Below are positions 15,889 to 23,976 of a DNA stretch of 64,000 nucleotides, piece after piece (position 1 is the first letter of the stretch; each line of letters starts with the position of its first letter). The notes beneath the pieces are model-generated. The model was not told where the DNA came from. It ran no database searches and was given only the letters and a program-made list of their open reading frames with translations. The position numbers and the translations under genes are program-made. The DNA is taken from the NCBI GenBank assembly GCA_002400495.2, contig NVQL02000013.1, positions 1 through 64,000 of the forward strand. Direction: 5' to 3'. The stretch is from Alphaproteobacteria bacterium. GTDB lineage: Bacteria; Pseudomonadota; Alphaproteobacteria; Rhizobiales; OSC116.

Positions 15889-17067
15889 CTAATTTCCTTC
15901 ATTTTTCAGTAAATAATCGGGATTTAAATCGGCTAGTGATTTCACGCCGATTAGAGCCATGTCGCGGTCAATTTCTTCGGTTAGAATATTGGCTGCGTGG
16001 GTGATGGCATCGGCACCGCCAATGGTGGCGGCGTATAGAAATGAGCGGCCTAGGAATGTGAAATCTGCACCTAAAGCCATGGCTTTTAGCACGTCTGTGC
16101 CGCGCCTGATGCCGCTGTCAATCATCACTTTCATATCGCCTTTATTGGCGACCGCTTCGGCCAATGTTTCCATCGGGCCAATGGTGCAATCGAGCTGGCG
16201 GCCACCATGGTTGGACATGATGACGCCATCGGCACCGCATTCTTTGGCGATGTGGGCATCTTCGGCTGACATTAAGCCTTTGACGACCAAATTGCCTTTC
16301 CAATTTTTGCGGATGGCTTCGACATGTTTCCACGATAATTCATCGCGGTGCGAAGTATTGCGCACCAGTTTTGACATCATTGGTGGGCCGCGGTCGGCAT
16401 CTGTATTTTCGAAATGTGGAACACCATTTTGTATGAATGTGCGGGCGATGACGCCAAAAACCCAGCGGGGTGACAAGGCGCATTGCATGATCACTTTGGG
16501 GGTCATTTTAAGCGGCATTGAGAAGCCAGAACGGGTATTATGCTCGCGATTGCCAAGAATTGGGGTGTCGCCAGTGACGACTAAAGTTTGGCAGCCAGCT
16601 GCGGCTATGCGGTCGGTTAGGGCATCAATGCGTGGTTGATCTCCTGCTAAATAGGCTTGAAACCATGCGTCAGGGTTTTGGGTAAAAATATCTTCGTAAC
16701 TAATTAAGGCTGATGCGCTGACAATCATTGGGATGTTGGTATGGGCAGCCGCGCGGGCTAATTCTATATCAGCACGGTAAGCCACGAAGGCAGCGCCGCC
16801 TAGGGGTGCGATGCCGAACGGGGCTGCGTATTTTTTGCCGAATAAATCTACGCTTTGATCACGACCTGAAACGTCTTTAAACATGCGCGGGATAAAACGG
16901 TATTTGGAGTAGGCATCGACTGAAGCTTGGATGCTGCGGCCTGTTTCGGCGCCGCCTTTTACGTAGAGGTGAATCATATTTGGCACGCGGCGTTTGGCGA
17001 GGCGCTCAAAATCATCCAATGCCAATAGGTCTGGGAATTTTTGTTTTAATTCAGACGGGTTTAGCAT
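15889..17067 (-). CDS. FMN-dependent alpha-hydroxyacid dehydrogenase (LldD family)
   Basis: About 392 residues of the lactate dehydrogenase/glycolate oxidase family. FMN and catalytic signatures: PFGIAPLGGAAF, MIVSASALISYEDI, TLVVTGDTPILGNRE, LVVKGLMSAEDA (Lys), and VIMSNHGGRQLDC, carrying the catalytic His-Arg pair. Start ATG 17067 has AAGGATGAGA upstream. The family oxidises L-2-hydroxyacids with FMN and passes electrons to quinone or oxygen. It is the first gene of the otn operon. I infer it supplies 2-oxo-tetronate in place of the NAD dehydrogenase LtnD, which is not present. Plain L-lactate dehydrogenase is the other reading. Confidence 0.85.
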   Translation of the reverse strand: MLNPSELKQKFPDLLALDDFERLAKRRVPNMIHLYVKGGAETGRSIQASVDAYSKYRFIPRMFKDVSGRDQSVDLFGKKYAAPFGIAPLGGAAFVAYRADIELARAAAHTNIPMIVSASALISYEDIFTQNPDAWFQAYLAGDQPRIDALTDRIAAAGCQTLVVTGDTPILGNREHNTRSGFSMPLKMTPKVIMQCALSPRWVFGVIARTFIQNGVPHFENTDADRGPPMMSKLVRNTSHRDELSWKHVEAIRKNWKGNLVVKGLMSAEDAHIAKECGADGVIMSNHGGRQLDCTIGPMETLAEAVANKGDMKVMIDSGIRRGTDVLKAMALGADFTFLGRSFLYAATIGGADAITHAANILTEEIDRDMALIGVKSLADLNPDYLLKNEGN

Positions 17068-17198
17068 TCTCATCCTTAACTATACATTTTTGTAGCTGGT
17101 TTCATCAGCTAAACTAATCACATTTCTATTGATTATATCTTTGTCGCCTAAATTGCAATAATTATTATTGATATCTTTGTTAAATCTTATGTTGAAAT

Positions 17199-17212
17199 AA
17201 TTGTTGACAATT
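17199..17212. promoter_or_regulatory. candidate GntR/FCD operator overlapping a -35 box
   Basis: AATTGTTGACAATT is an inverted repeat (AATTGT / ACAATT, two-base centre) that fits the TGT-nn-ACA style of FadR-subfamily sites. It overlaps a TTGACA (17204-17209) which could be the -35 box of the plus-strand tct promoter, with TTAACA 17 bases on as a weak -10. It lies between the lldD and tctC divergent starts. Regulation by the GntR protein at 20.4 kb is inferred. Confidence 0.5.
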
Positions 17213-17306
17213 TTGTTCACTTGTCGTTAACATGTCGGCAATCTGTGAATTCTATGATCAGGAGGGTTTTAGAATTGCGCAGTCAAAATTTTTGGGAGAA
17301 ATAATT

Positions 17307-18308
17307 ATGAAAACCCTTTTAAAAGGTTTGGTCGCTGCTACCATTTTAAGCACGACTTTAGCCATTAGCAGTTTGGCCGCCGCGGTCGATTTACCTGCTA
17401 CCATTCGTGTCATCGTGGCTTATAATGCTGGTGGTTCATCAGATACATTGGCGCGTGTGACCATTCCGCGTTGGGAAGCTGCACTTGAAGAAATCACTGG
17501 TCAATCGACCAATACGGTGATTGTTAACGCACCTGGTGCGGGCGGTGAAATTGGTTGGACACGCCTTTCACAAGCTGCTGGCGATGGCGGCACAATTGGT
17601 GTGATTAACTTACCTGCTGTGCCACTTGTTGAGCGCACACGTAATTCTGCTTATAAGCCTTGGCTTGAATCTTTTGCGCCAATTGCGGTGAATGTGATTG
17701 ACCCGAACGTGGCTCGTTTGGCAAAAACATCTAAATATAAAACCATGCAAGAAGCCATTGATGCTGCAATCGCTAACCCCGGTTCTGTAACCGTGGGTGC
17801 TGATGGACCGTTATCTGATGACCATGCAGCTATGTATGCGATTGAAGAAGCCACTGGTGCAAAATTCACTTTCATTCCTTATTCAGGTTCATCTGCTGCT
17901 AACCGTGCGTTTATGGCTGGCGAAGTGGATATTGTGATTGGTAATGTATTTGATCATACGAAATCTGCCGAAGCGGCTGCTGAAGCTATGGTGTTATTGC
18001 CATCACGTTATGATTTTATTCCTGATGTACCGACTGCTGAAGAGCTGGTTGGCATTAAAGGCTTAGATCTTGGTTCAGTTCGTGGTTTTGCCGCTCCTGC
18101 TTCTATTGATCCAGAATTGCTAAAACTTTATCAAGATGCGTTTGCTATGGCTTATGCTGATGAAGCGTTTATTGCTGAAATGCGCGCTAAGAACCTAACG
18201 GTTGTTGATGCTCTGGTTGGCGACGCGTTTGGCCAAAAAATGGCCGATCAAGAAAAATTAGCTGATACATTATTCCCGCTATTCAAAGCTGGTGGATATG
18301 CTGAATAA
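17307..18308 (+). CDS. tctC: tripartite tricarboxylate transporter substrate-binding protein
   Basis: About 333 residues of the TctC/Bug family. The ATG at 17307 has GGGAGAAATAATT upstream and begins a clean signal peptide (MKTLLKGLVAATILSTTLA to SSLAAAVD). The mature protein has the family opening IRVIVAYNAGGSSDTLARV and the ligand-loop NAPGAGGEIGWT. It is the periplasmic receptor of the TctABC transporter encoded next. It faces the otn/lldD operon across a 240-bp gap, so the solute is probably a hydroxyacid such as a tetronate. Tricarboxylates or other carboxylates are possible. A hairpin after the stop may raise its expression relative to tctB and tctA. Confidence 0.9.
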   Translation: MKTLLKGLVAATILSTTLAISSLAAAVDLPATIRVIVAYNAGGSSDTLARVTIPRWEAALEEITGQSTNTVIVNAPGAGGEIGWTRLSQAAGDGGTIGVINLPAVPLVERTRNSAYKPWLESFAPIAVNVIDPNVARLAKTSKYKTMQEAIDAAIANPGSVTVGADGPLSDDHAAMYAIEEATGAKFTFIPYSGSSAANRAFMAGEVDIVIGNVFDHTKSAEAAAEAMVLLPSRYDFIPDVPTAEELVGIKGLDLGSVRGFAAPASIDPELLKLYQDAFAMAYADEAFIAEMRAKNLTVVDALVGDAFGQKMADQEKLADTLFPLFKAGGYAE

Positions 18309-18327
18309 TCAGTTGTAAGTATATTTT

Positions 18328-18357
18328 AAAATGGGGATTGGCAGCAGTCCCCATTTT
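18328..18357 (+). terminator. hairpin between tctC and tctB
   Basis: AAAATGGGGA and TCCCCATTTT form a perfect 10-bp stem with a 10-base loop, 20 bases after the tctC stop. A weak T-run follows. Such partial terminators commonly raise binding-protein levels over the membrane parts, and the tctB/tctA genes continue in the same direction. Confidence 0.7.
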
Positions 18358-18383
18358 GCTTTGGGTTTAATGAAGGGCAATAT

Positions 18384-18845
18384 ATGGAACGCTTAAAAGG
18401 TAAAATTCCAGACTTAGTGGTCAGCATTCTGCTGCTTAGTATTGGTGTGATTGGTTTGGTTATGGCATTTGATTTTCCGACCAAATCGGGCAAATGGCCG
18501 ATTATTGTGATGTCTATGTTGGTGTTTTTAATGGTGCTTTATTTGGCATCATTTTTGTATGGTTTGCGCCCTGAAGCTTCGTCTAGCGATAAACCAAGTG
18601 AACATGGTGAAGCCAATAAAATGCGCATTGTGTTTAATATTGGCATCATTACATTCTTTATCATTCTGGCGCCTTATTTGGGCTTATTTGTCACCACCGC
18701 GCTTTATTTATTCGCTCATATGTTATTTTTAGGGGTGCGGCCTGTGTGGCTGGTGGCGGTTTGTTCGTTGGGTAGCACAGCGGTTATTTACGGCTTTTTT
18801 GGCCATTTGCTGGGTGTATATTTGCCCGGCGCGTTATTATTTTAA
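18384..18845 (+). CDS. tctB: tripartite tricarboxylate transporter small membrane subunit
   Basis: 153 residues with four membrane segments (LVVSILLLSIGVIGLVMAF, IVMSMLVFLMVLYLASFLYG, IVFNIGIITFFIILAPYLGLF and VCSLGSTAVIYGFFGHLLGVY), the TctB topology. A hydrophilic loop (LRPEASSSDKPSEHGEANK) separates the pairs. It is the small inner-membrane subunit working with TctA. It lies 9 bp before tctA. Confidence 0.9.
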   Translation: MERLKGKIPDLVVSILLLSIGVIGLVMAFDFPTKSGKWPIIVMSMLVFLMVLYLASFLYGLRPEASSSDKPSEHGEANKMRIVFNIGIITFFIILAPYLGLFVTTALYLFAHMLFLGVRPVWLVAVCSLGSTAVIYGFFGHLLGVYLPGALLF

Positions 18846-18854
18846 GGTATCATC

Positions 18855-20357
18855 ATGCTCGCAGACATTCTTAATGGCGCTTATATTGCCTTTCAACCCG
18901 CTAACTTATCTTATGCATTTATTGGTGCGGTGCTGGGCATATTGTTTGGCGCATTGCCCGGTGTATCGGCCACTTTGGGCATTGCATTGCTTATCCCCCT
19001 CACCTTTGGCATGGACCCTGTGCCTGCGCTTATCTTTTTAGGTTCGGTATATTGCGGGGCTATTTATGGCGGTTCGATTTCGGCCATTTTGTTGAATGTA
19101 CCCGGCACGCCTGCGGCTGTGGCGACGATGATTGACGGCTATGCGATGACCAAACAAGGCAAAAGCGGTTTGGCACTTGGCTTGGCAACCGTGGCTTCGC
19201 TGGTTGGTGGGGTGGCATCGACTGTGGTTTTATTGGTGGCCGCGCCGACTGTGGCGCGTTATGCGCTGGAGATAAGGTCGGCAGAATTTTTCTGGATTGT
19301 GTTATTTGCTATGTCGACGGTTGGGGCGATTGGTGAAGGCTCGCCTGCTAAAGGCTTAATTGCGGGTGTTTTGGGCTTGGCTTTGGGTGCGGTTGGTGCG
19401 CATCAGCTTACGGGTAGCGTGCGTTATACATTTGGTGAATTGGCATTATATGAAGGACTCCCAGTCATTTCAGCCTTGGTTGGATTGTTTTCCATCAGCC
19501 AAGTGCTGACTTTGGCGGAGGGAAAAGGCATGGATGTGCATGTTGATATTCCTGATGTGGGTAAATTATGGCCTGGGAAGAAATTATTGTGGCGGTTGAA
19601 AGGCCATATGGCGCGTTCATCGCTGATTGGGGTTGTTGTGGGGCTGATACCCGGAGCGGGGGCAGACATTGCGGCGTTTATTGGGCGTACTGAGGCCAAA
19701 AGATTTGCCAAATATCCTGAAAAATTTGGCAAAGGTTCAGAGGAGGCCATTGTTGGGGCGGAGGCTGCCAATAACGCGGTGGTTGGTGGTAGTCTCATTC
19801 CCATGCTTACGTTGGGCATTCCCGGCAATTCGGTAACTGCGGCTTTGTTGGGTGGATTGCTGATTCATGGGCTTATCCCCGGGCCGACATTATTTACTGA
19901 AGCGCCTGATGTGCTTTATCCGTTTATTTTCTCGTTATTCATCGCCAATTTATTGTTTGCTGTGGTGGCCTTTGGGGGGCTGAAGTGGATTGCGAAAATT
20001 GTGCTGGTTCCGCAGGGTGTGATCGCGCCTGTTGTTGCCTCTTTGGCAGTTATTGGTGCATTTTCCTTCCGCCTTATTCCGTTTGATATGTGGATTATGT
20101 TTTCTATGGGGTTGTTGGGGTATTTGTTGCGTAAAGCTGATTATCCGCTGGCGCCGATTATTTTGGGACTTATTTTGGGGCCGTTGGCCGAAACCAATTT
20201 GGACCGTGTGCAAACTCTGGCTGGTGCGATCGATCTTAGTGTCATGGAATATTTCTTTCAACGGTGGATTACCATCATTTTGATGGTGTTGACAATCGCA
20301 ACACTTGCTATATCTTTTCTACGGAATATCAAATTCCGCAAATCAATAAAGGACTAA
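18855..20357 (+). CDS. tctA: tripartite tricarboxylate transporter large permease
   Basis: 500 residues, 10-12 membrane segments, the normal TctA size. The family signatures are visible: ALPGVSATLGIALLIPLTFGMDP near the N-terminus, GSVYCGAIYGGSISAILLNVPGTPA, VVVGLIPGAGADIAAF and MLTLGIPGNSVTAALLGGLLIHGL. It is the permease of the sodium- or proton-driven TctABC system. AAGGTATCATC precedes the ATG, and the stop is 3 bases before the GntR gene start. Confidence 0.95.
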   Translation: MLADILNGAYIAFQPANLSYAFIGAVLGILFGALPGVSATLGIALLIPLTFGMDPVPALIFLGSVYCGAIYGGSISAILLNVPGTPAAVATMIDGYAMTKQGKSGLALGLATVASLVGGVASTVVLLVAAPTVARYALEIRSAEFFWIVLFAMSTVGAIGEGSPAKGLIAGVLGLALGAVGAHQLTGSVRYTFGELALYEGLPVISALVGLFSISQVLTLAEGKGMDVHVDIPDVGKLWPGKKLLWRLKGHMARSSLIGVVVGLIPGAGADIAAFIGRTEAKRFAKYPEKFGKGSEEAIVGAEAANNAVVGGSLIPMLTLGIPGNSVTAALLGGLLIHGLIPGPTLFTEAPDVLYPFIFSLFIANLLFAVVAFGGLKWIAKIVLVPQGVIAPVVASLAVIGAFSFRLIPFDMWIMFSMGLLGYLLRKADYPLAPIILGLILGPLAETNLDRVQTLAGAIDLSVMEYFFQRWITIILMVLTIATLAISFLRNIKFRKSIKD

Positions 20358-20360
20358 TTC

Positions 20361-21026
20361 ATGGGTGCAATTTCGGCATCAATCGGCCGCGTGCAAGAAG
20401 TGGTGAAAGAGTTAGAAGAAGACATTGTGCTTGGCCGCATTTACCCGCGTGAGCGGTTGGTCGAAGAGCAGCTTGCTGAGCGGTTTAACATCAAACGCCA
20501 TGTGGTGAGGCAGGCTCTGTTGGAGCTTGAAACATCTGGCCTTGTGGTGCGTAGCGCTGGCAAGGGTGTGGTGGTGGTTGAATATTCGGCCGAAGAAGTT
20601 GATGAACTTTATACTTTGCGCGGCATGCTTGAAACAGAAGCTGCTCGGATGATCCCCTACCCTGTTGATGACAATGAGATGGCCAAAATTGAAGCTTTGT
20701 CGCTTAAATATGCTGAAGCTGTTGAGCGGCTGGATATGCAGATGGTGATTCGCGCCAATAAACAATTTCACGAGACCATTTATGCATTGTGTAACAATCG
20801 GTTTTTGACGATGACCATTAATAGAATGGCGCAGCGCTCGAATTTAGTGCGGTTTTCTAGCTCGACCGATGCGGCGCATTTGGTGCGGGCGCGTGATGAG
20901 CATTTTGCCATTGTGACTGCCTTGAAAAGCAGCAATCGCGATGAATTGGCGGCGCTTTGTGTGGCGCATTTGCAACCATCTCGCAAACATTATGTCGAGC
21001 GGATTCGCCGCATTAAAGGTATATAA
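20361..21026 (+). CDS. GntR-family regulator, FadR/FCD type
   Basis: 221 residues. Winged HTH at 10-75 (VVKELEEDIVLGRIYPRERLVEEQLAERFNIKRHVVRQALLELE). FCD ligand domain at 90-215, with metal-binding residues expected in the region YAEAVERLDMQMVIRANKQFHETIYALC and the final H in EHFAIVTAL. It is at the end of the tct operon (AAAGGACTAATTC before the ATG). It probably controls the divergent otn/tct promoters through the palindrome at 17199-17212, with the effector being a carboxylate of the pathway. Confidence 0.85.
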   Translation: MGAISASIGRVQEVVKELEEDIVLGRIYPRERLVEEQLAERFNIKRHVVRQALLELETSGLVVRSAGKGVVVVEYSAEEVDELYTLRGMLETEAARMIPYPVDDNEMAKIEALSLKYAEAVERLDMQMVIRANKQFHETIYALCNNRFLTMTINRMAQRSNLVRFSSSTDAAHLVRARDEHFAIVTALKSSNRDELAALCVAHLQPSRKHYVERIRRIKGI

Positions 21027-21145
21027 GCCGAAATCAATGAATGTTGTAAATGTAAATGGCATAGGGTTTTGCTTGATATCGGGAATTTAACTGGTAAATT
21101 GCAATGGCAATATATTGAACAAGAATCACTGTTTAGCAAGATGTC

Positions 21146-21961
21146 ATGACCCAACCATATAACCGACTATTAAAAGCAAGAGCCATGGCGGGGTATCGCT
21201 CTGGCCGCGCTGCTGCTGCGGCCATTGGGGTTAAACCTGCAACTTATGCCTCGCATGAAAATGGCACACGAACGTTTAGCGTGCCTGATGCACAAAGTTA
21301 TGCAGATTTTTTTAAAGTCTCGGCAGGTTGGTTGCTAACGGGTGAAGCGTTAGGTGGGAATGATTTTTTTGACAGCCGATTTGACACTCATCCCGAACCA
21401 TCTGCAAGAACTGGCGGCCGTGAAAGGCTTATAGCGGATGTGACCGAAGCCCATATTTTAGATTTTGGTAAAAAAATGCTAGAGGTGGCTGCGCAGATTT
21501 TACCCGCAGCCGAAACTGACCAAGATGCTGGTTTACAGACAATTGGCGAAGTGGTTATTCATCGAATGTTAAATGATGATTACCCGCACGAGGCGGAGCA
21601 GTGGAGCATTGTTGCACAATGGAAATTACCCAAAGAATATATAGCTAAAAATTTAAAAATAACTTCGGATCAAGACGCCGCCATCATTGTGATGATTGAC
21701 GACAATATGATGCCCACTTGTAAAATTGGGGATAAATTAATAGTTAATTTTTCACAAAAGAAATTCACGTCAGATGGTATGTATGTTTTTTTAGATGAAA
21801 ATCTAGGGTTGCATATTCAGCGTGTTAAGCGTGTGAACCAATCTCAACTTGAAATATCCAACGACAATTCAACAGAAAATAGAAAACATCCGATAGGCAT
21901 TGTGGATGAACAGAGAATAGAATTTGTGGGTTTGGTGCGCGGCAATATATCTACATTCTAA
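21146..21961 (+). CDS. XRE-HTH/LexA-type S24 regulator without catalytic residues
   Basis: 271 residues. Residues 5-65 are an XRE-type HTH (AGYRSGRAAAAAIGVKPATYASHENGTRTF). Residues 150-268 have the S24/LexA fold. The expected GDSMEPT is DDNMMPT (185-191), with Asn187 in place of the Ser nucleophile. The following Lys position (KRL-type motif) appears as HIQRVKRV, so self-cleavage is unlikely. Such repressors exist in phages and stress regulators that respond by other means. No adjacent early phage genes are visible. It lies alone, convergent with the lipase gene. Confidence 0.75.
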   Translation: MTQPYNRLLKARAMAGYRSGRAAAAAIGVKPATYASHENGTRTFSVPDAQSYADFFKVSAGWLLTGEALGGNDFFDSRFDTHPEPSARTGGRERLIADVTEAHILDFGKKMLEVAAQILPAAETDQDAGLQTIGEVVIHRMLNDDYPHEAEQWSIVAQWKLPKEYIAKNLKITSDQDAAIIVMIDDNMMPTCKIGDKLIVNFSQKKFTSDGMYVFLDENLGLHIQRVKRVNQSQLEISNDNSTENRKHPIGIVDEQRIEFVGLVRGNISTF

Positions 21962-21967
21962 AAGCGA

Positions 21968-22732
21968 TTACTGGCTTTCATTGTCAGGTGGAAAGGCGCG
22001 CTGGGCTAAATCTTTTGTGGTGAGGCTATGCTCGAATTTGCCATTTTGTAAAAAGCCGACGACTTGAGCAATTACCAATGGGTCTAACATCATGAGTGTA
22101 TGGGTGACTGGCAGGATAATATGATCATTCATGCCCTCAATTTTTGTCGAGTTGACCGAAACTTTGCCATCATCTACACCGTCTAGAATATCTGAGAATA
22201 TAGGGTTGAATGATTTATTGCCCGCTATGATTCCTAGCTCAAAATTTGCTGCGCCTAAATTATTGGGTATGCTGTCTTTGCCCGTACCCAATTGTTGGCC
22301 TGCGGGGCCGTTCATTTTTTGAAACATGTCCCAACCCTTAAATTCATCGATGATTTTGGAACCTTTATTGGGTGGCCCCATCATCACCACCCGCCCCATA
22401 TTTGGAATTTGGTTATAGGCCAGCCACGCACGGGTTAGAATGCCGCCCATTGAATGAGTGACAAAGTTCACTTTATCGTCGCCACATTCCTTCACAGCCA
22501 CGCCCACCTCTTTGGTAAGCTCTTCAATTGGGGCTCTGGTGGATGGATAATAATGATTGATTACATTATAGCCAATCGAGCTTAAGGTTTGCTCCAAAAC
22601 AATTAATGATTTTTCAGTTCTGGCAAGGCCGTGCAGCAACACAACTGATTCATTTTTAACCGAATGAGGCGTGATGGATAGGATGTTGAAAATAAGTGAT
22701 TGGATATATTTTTGCAAATCATTCATTGGCAA
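21968..22732 (-). CDS. alpha/beta hydrolase, lipase/PGAP1-like
   Basis: 254 residues. [14 protein letters not shown] carries the oxyanion strand. [16 protein letters not shown] is the nucleophile elbow (GHSMG-type, here THSMG). A catalytic Asp in MMLDPLVI or FSDILDG, and the His in LPVTHTLMM, complete a likely triad. There is no signal peptide, so it is cytoplasmic or non-classical. The first of three adjacent minus-strand hydrolase genes. The natural ester is unknown. Confidence 0.8.
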   Translation of the reverse strand: MPMNDLQKYIQSLIFNILSITPHSVKNESVVLLHGLARTEKSLIVLEQTLSSIGYNVINHYYPSTRAPIEELTKEVGVAVKECGDDKVNFVTHSMGGILTRAWLAYNQIPNMGRVVMMGPPNKGSKIIDEFKGWDMFQKMNGPAGQQLGTGKDSIPNNLGAANFELGIIAGNKSFNPIFSDILDGVDDGKVSVNSTKIEGMNDHIILPVTHTLMMLDPLVIAQVVGFLQNGKFEHSLTTKDLAQRAFPPDNESQ

Positions 22733-22813
22733 CGTCTTTATAGCGGGTGTTAAAATGGGTTGGCAGCATCACACTACCAACCCATGGCTATAATTATAAG
22801 GCGGAGAAACCAA

Positions 22814-23853
22814 TTATTTCAATTGTTTTCTCAAAAATTCGCCTAATTCGGTGTAAACAATCTTATTTTCTGGCATATGGGTGTAAACTAAAAACTCACC
22901 ATGTGAGATACCTTCGTAAACATTCAAATCGGCAGTGCCGCCTGCGGCTCTGATCGCCCTATGTGCACGAATGGTTGTGCTTAACAATAAATCGCGCGTG
23001 CCTGATACCAATTGGGCGGGGGGGAAGGTCGAAAATCACCATAAACTGGGGAGATTAGTGGGTTTTTCATATCTTCTCCGCCAGCATACATAACGGCTTG
23101 CTGGCTTAACTCGCCTTCATAAACTGGTAAAATTCTATCAATGCCTTCATTGGTGAAATAGCTATCGCCAAGTTTTGCAACATCTGTCCAAGGTGTGCCA
23201 CCAAAATATGCGGCGGGTGTGGCTATGCCATCCATTTTTAGTTTATGAATGGTGGCCATGGATAGGTTGCCGCCTGCTGAACTGCCGCCGATTGCCAGTG
23301 ATGCCGGGTCGTAATCTTTGAGTAACTCCTTATAAACCGCCACAACTTCGTTGAGCGCAGTGGGATAAGGGTGCAAAGGAATGGTGCTGTAATCGATTGA
23401 TATAGAACGTATCTTGCCATAATGCGAAACGCTCAAGGCTTCGAACGGAGCGGCATCTCCAAAGCCCATTGAAAAACCACCACCATGTGTATGCACAAAC
23501 AGGCGGTTTTCATTTTCGGGCAAGATTTCGGATGGTGTGACCCAATAAACGGGAACGCCTGCAATTTCGGCTTTTTCGACTTTTACATTCCATTGTGCAG
23601 CAACGCCGTTGCCCATGGCCGCAAAACCAAGCGAACTTTCGACCGACATATCTACCCAGCCTTGCGTGGTTGCAGGTAAATGTTTGACGGTTGGGGGTTT
23701 TGGAGTTGCATTGACAGCATCATATAATTCTTGGCTGCCTTCGGTGGGTGGTGGCACAAGGCGGCTCACTGTCCATGCTTCTGCTGAAACAGTAATCGGC
23801 ATGTCTATACTTAACAATATTGAAGTTGTTATTATGGTTTGTTTAAAAAACAT
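22814..23853 (-). pseudogene. hormone-sensitive-lipase-family esterase, out of frame at a C7 tract
   Basis: The first frame (23853 to 22981) has a signal peptide (MFFKQTIITTSILLSIDMP to VSAEAW), the HTHGGGFSMG oxyanion motif, GGSSAGGNLS (nucleophile Ser) and a C-terminal Asp region. It then ends prematurely in NWYQARAIYC. The continuation, VSGTRDLLLSTTIRAH, ending KIVYTELGEFLRKQLK with a His in GISHGE, is in the next frame (from 23011 down to 22814) and supplies the catalytic Asp and His of the fold. The break lies at a run of seven C on the coding strand (23018-23024). One extra C would join the frames, giving about 345 residues. It may be a two-state (slippage) gene, a pseudogene, or a sequencing error. 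It was probably a secreted esterase. Confidence 0.75.
23018..23024 (-). repeat. C7 (coding strand) homopolymer where the esterase frame breaks
   Basis: Seven C in the coding strand, flanked by CCTT and GCCCAATTGG. With C8 the reading frame continues to 22814. With C7 it stops after 22981. Confidence 0.8.
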
Positions 23854-23976
23854 CGACTTCTCCTCTATACTTTAGTTTGTTTTGCTGACACTAAAGAATT
23901 TGGAAATCTTGTCTACATTTATCTACAATTTGATTCTTAATGACTCCAAATTGTATTATTTATCCACAATTGACTA

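Noticed and set aside
15959-16639. A 226-codon open frame opposite the LldD-like gene
   Set aside because: It is antisense to a well supported FMN enzyme and has biased composition typical of shadow frames.
21146-21961. Marker of a prophage at 21 kb
   Set aside because: The LexA/CI-like gene has no phage genes beside it and lies between chromosomal metabolic genes.
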